Positions 62,681 to 64,000 of a stretch of DNA of 64,000 nt are shown here, piece by piece. Below the pieces are notes generated by a model. It did no database searches. It was not told where the DNA came from and saw only the letters and a program-made list of their open reading frames with translations. Both the position numbers and the translations under genes were made by a program. Source of the DNA: Mycobacterium sp. (GTDB lineage: Bacteria > Actinomycetota > Actinomycetes > Mycobacteriales > Mycobacteriaceae); the NCBI GenBank assembly GCA_021732005.1, contig JAKFVT010000056.1, forward strand, positions 1-64,000. Direction: 5' to 3'. Position 1 is the first letter of the stretch. Every line of letters starts with the position of its first letter.

Positions 62681-64000
62681 ATGTTTCTGCGATGTTCGTC
62701 ACACCAGGATTTTCAAGTGACGTACGCCATACCGCCGGGTGGCAACGCCCACCAAGATTGGACTCCGTCAATGGCCGACCCCCTCGAGCCCACCGCAGCA
62801 ATTGAGCCCGTCCGTCGTGGGCATCGTGCGAGCGAGGATGCCCCATGCCCCGCCGCGACCTCGGGGAGCGAAACCGCCGGATCCCCGGGTTTCAACATGG
62901 CGTCCCTGGGGGCGCGTGCGGCCCAAGTGGGCGGGCTCGCGGTGGCGGCCTACGTCCTGACAGCCGTGACAACCGGCCTTGGCGTCGCGTCTGCTGAGGC
63001 GGGGGACGAGACGGGCAGTTCCGTCACGTCGACGAGCCAGCACGACACGCATGCGGCGAGTGGGGACAGGGTCGGGCCGCGCGCCGGCTCCCGCAACTCG
63101 GTGCGACGACCCTCTGCAGCTGACCGCCGCGACACGGCCCCCTCATTGGCTGCGAACCAATCGTCCGGTGCTCCGTCGTCGAAACCGTCGAAGAGCACCG
63201 GAGGATTCCGGGTCTCGTCGGCCGACAGGCAACTACGTGTGAGCTCTTCTGCGACCAGCGCTCCCGTAACGAGTTCATTCGCGGTGTCGGCACCGACGCG
63301 GCCGAGCCGCGTGGGACTGGATTGGTCTCCACTGACCTGGATTCGGCGGACGTTCTTCAACCGACCGCCGGTGGTTCACTACCGTGCCAGCCTCAACTCG
63401 CAGGATATGAGCAACGGCGTGATCACCGGCAACATCGGCGCAGTAGACCCGGACCGAGATCGCTTGACCTACTCCGTGATTGCGAATCCGAAGTACGGGA
63501 CCGTGGACATCGATCCACTGACCGGGAATTTCACCTTCACCCCGACTGCGCTCTTCGCCGAGTTCGGAGGAGCGGACGCATTCACCGTCAAGGTCAGCGA
63601 CGGCCGGTTTCATCCGCTGTCGGTGTTGTTCTCACCAGATCGCGGCACTCCGACACCCCGGCTCGCCGTTGCCGTCAAGTCCCTGCCGGATGCCTCGCCG
63701 TCGTCCCCGCTTGAGCCGTTCAAGGTCGAGAAGGTGATCGAGTTCGACGTCCCGGCCGGCGTGGTCGTCAATGGTGCGGACCTGACTCCCGACGGTGACC
63801 ATCTATTGCTGTCCGTGACTATCGCCGGCAAGACGCAGATCGCCGTCAGCAACCTGGATGGTGGTGACTACCAGTGCGTTTCGTGCGGTTTGGTCACCAA
63901 CGCCGCGAAAGCCATTGCGCTTGAGGGTAACCAGAAAATCTGGTTCGCCAGCACCTCCGGACAGCAATCCGCCGATGATCCGCTTGGCGGAGCGGGCTTG
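62681..64000 (+). CDS. large secreted Ig/cadherin-like and beta-propeller protein (3' end missing)
   Basis: Open frame from ATG 62681 (alternatives GTG 62717, ATG 62771) to the window end, at least 440 residues. Signal segment MASLGARAAQVGGLAVAAYV with likely cleavage after GVASA. Ser/Thr/Arg-rich linker to ~225. Then a cadherin/VCBS-type beta domain (VVHYRASLNSQDMSNGVITG; AVDPDRDRLTYSVI; PLTGNFTFTPTALFAEFGGA), then a TolB-like propeller (ADLTPDGDHLLLSVTIAGKT). Exported surface or wall protein; partial. Confidence 0.8.
   Translation, partial: MFLRCSSHQDFQVTYAIPPGGNAHQDWTPSMADPLEPTAAIEPVRRGHRASEDAPCPAATSGSETAGSPGFNMASLGARAAQVGGLAVAAYVLTAVTTGLGVASAEAGDETGSSVTSTSQHDTHAASGDRVGPRAGSRNSVRRPSAADRRDTAPSLAANQSSGAPSSKPSKSTGGFRVSSADRQLRVSSSATSAPVTSSFAVSAPTRPSRVGLDWSPLTWIRRTFFNRPPVVHYRASLNSQDMSNGVITGNIGAVDPDRDRLTYSVIANPKYGTVDIDPLTGNFTFTPTALFAEFGGADAFTVKVSDGRFHPLSVLFSPDRGTPTPRLAVAVKSLPDASPSSPLEPFKVEKVIEFDVPAGVVVNGADLTPDGDHLLLSVTIAGKTQIAVSNLDGGDYQCVSCGLVTNAAKAIALEGNQKIWFASTSGQQSADDPLGGAGL

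Overview
The window is chromosomal DNA of a mycobacterium, probably an environmental Mycolicibacterium-type species. Support: high G+C with strong G/C in third codon positions; many GTG starts; an iniB-iniA-iniC cluster; a dnaK-grpE-dnaJ-hspR operon and a clpB gene, both preceded by HspR (HAIR) operators; F420-dependent (LLM) oxidoreductases; mycobacterial-type lipoproteins and ESX-associated proteins. Gene order around clpB (flavohemoglobin, clpB, an Rv0383c-like membrane protein, pyrE, an Rv0381c-like protein, TrmH methyltransferase, XdhC protein) parallels the Rv0376c-Rv0385 stretch of M. tuberculosis, with extra genes inserted. Comparisons to M. tuberculosis are from memory of gene families, not from a search.

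Layout. 0.1-6.3 kb: iniB, iniA, iniC (dynamin-like envelope-stress genes), interleaved with three small single-pass Ser/Thr-rich membrane proteins on the opposite strand. 6.3-20.2 kb: two LLM flavin/F420 oxidoreductases, lipoprotein, acyl-CoA dehydrogenase, SDR, secreted phosphodiesterase, GAP-family and MFS membrane proteins, and three alpha/beta hydrolases, one of which has lost its catalytic serine. 20.2-23.1 kb: a broken hydrolase remnant followed by a small type VII (ESX)-associated island, by eye lower in G+C. 23.1-27.4 kb: HspR-controlled dnaK operon. 27.4-33.9 kb (minus strand): aldose epimerase, then an operon read leftwards of small protein, AMP-dependent acyl-CoA ligase, 2-oxoacid dehydrogenase E1alpha, E1beta, E2 and an acyl carrier protein. 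34-37.6 kb: type II flavohemoglobin, GAP protein, membrane proteins. 37.6-40.3 kb: clpB with HAIR operator and a clear terminator. 40.3-43.6 kb: TetR regulator divergent from an FAD monooxygenase/hydrolase pair. 43.6-46.6 kb: Rv0383c-like, SDR, pyrE, Rv0381c-like. 46.6-51.3 kb: translationally coupled operon of an unrecognised protein, a ThiF/E1-nitroreductase fusion (Rv1355c-like) and a GAF-GGDEF-EAL cyclic-di-GMP enzyme. 51.7-55.8 kb: hypothetical, TrmH methyltransferase, GH76 mannanase, NhaA-DsbA fusion. 55.8-60.5 kb: SDR, then an operon of SnoaL-like protein, sulfotransferase, a DUF1214-like protein and SDR. 60.5-62.5 kb: coxF/XdhC and coxG without CO dehydrogenase structural genes. 62.7 kb-end: a large secreted Ig/cadherin-like plus beta-propeller protein running off the window.

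The proteostasis genes (dnaK operon and clpB) form one HspR regulon. Many pairs overlap by 4 bp (ATGA/GTGA), indicating tightly coupled operons. I found no tRNA, rRNA, CRISPR array or insertion sequence. The most unusual items are the ESX-associated island next to dnaK, the GNAT-like?/E1-nitroreductase/c-di-GMP operon, the ligase-ketoacid dehydrogenase-ACP operon, a 23-bp repeat embedded in frame in two unrelated genes, and a degenerate lipase retained in an intact operon.
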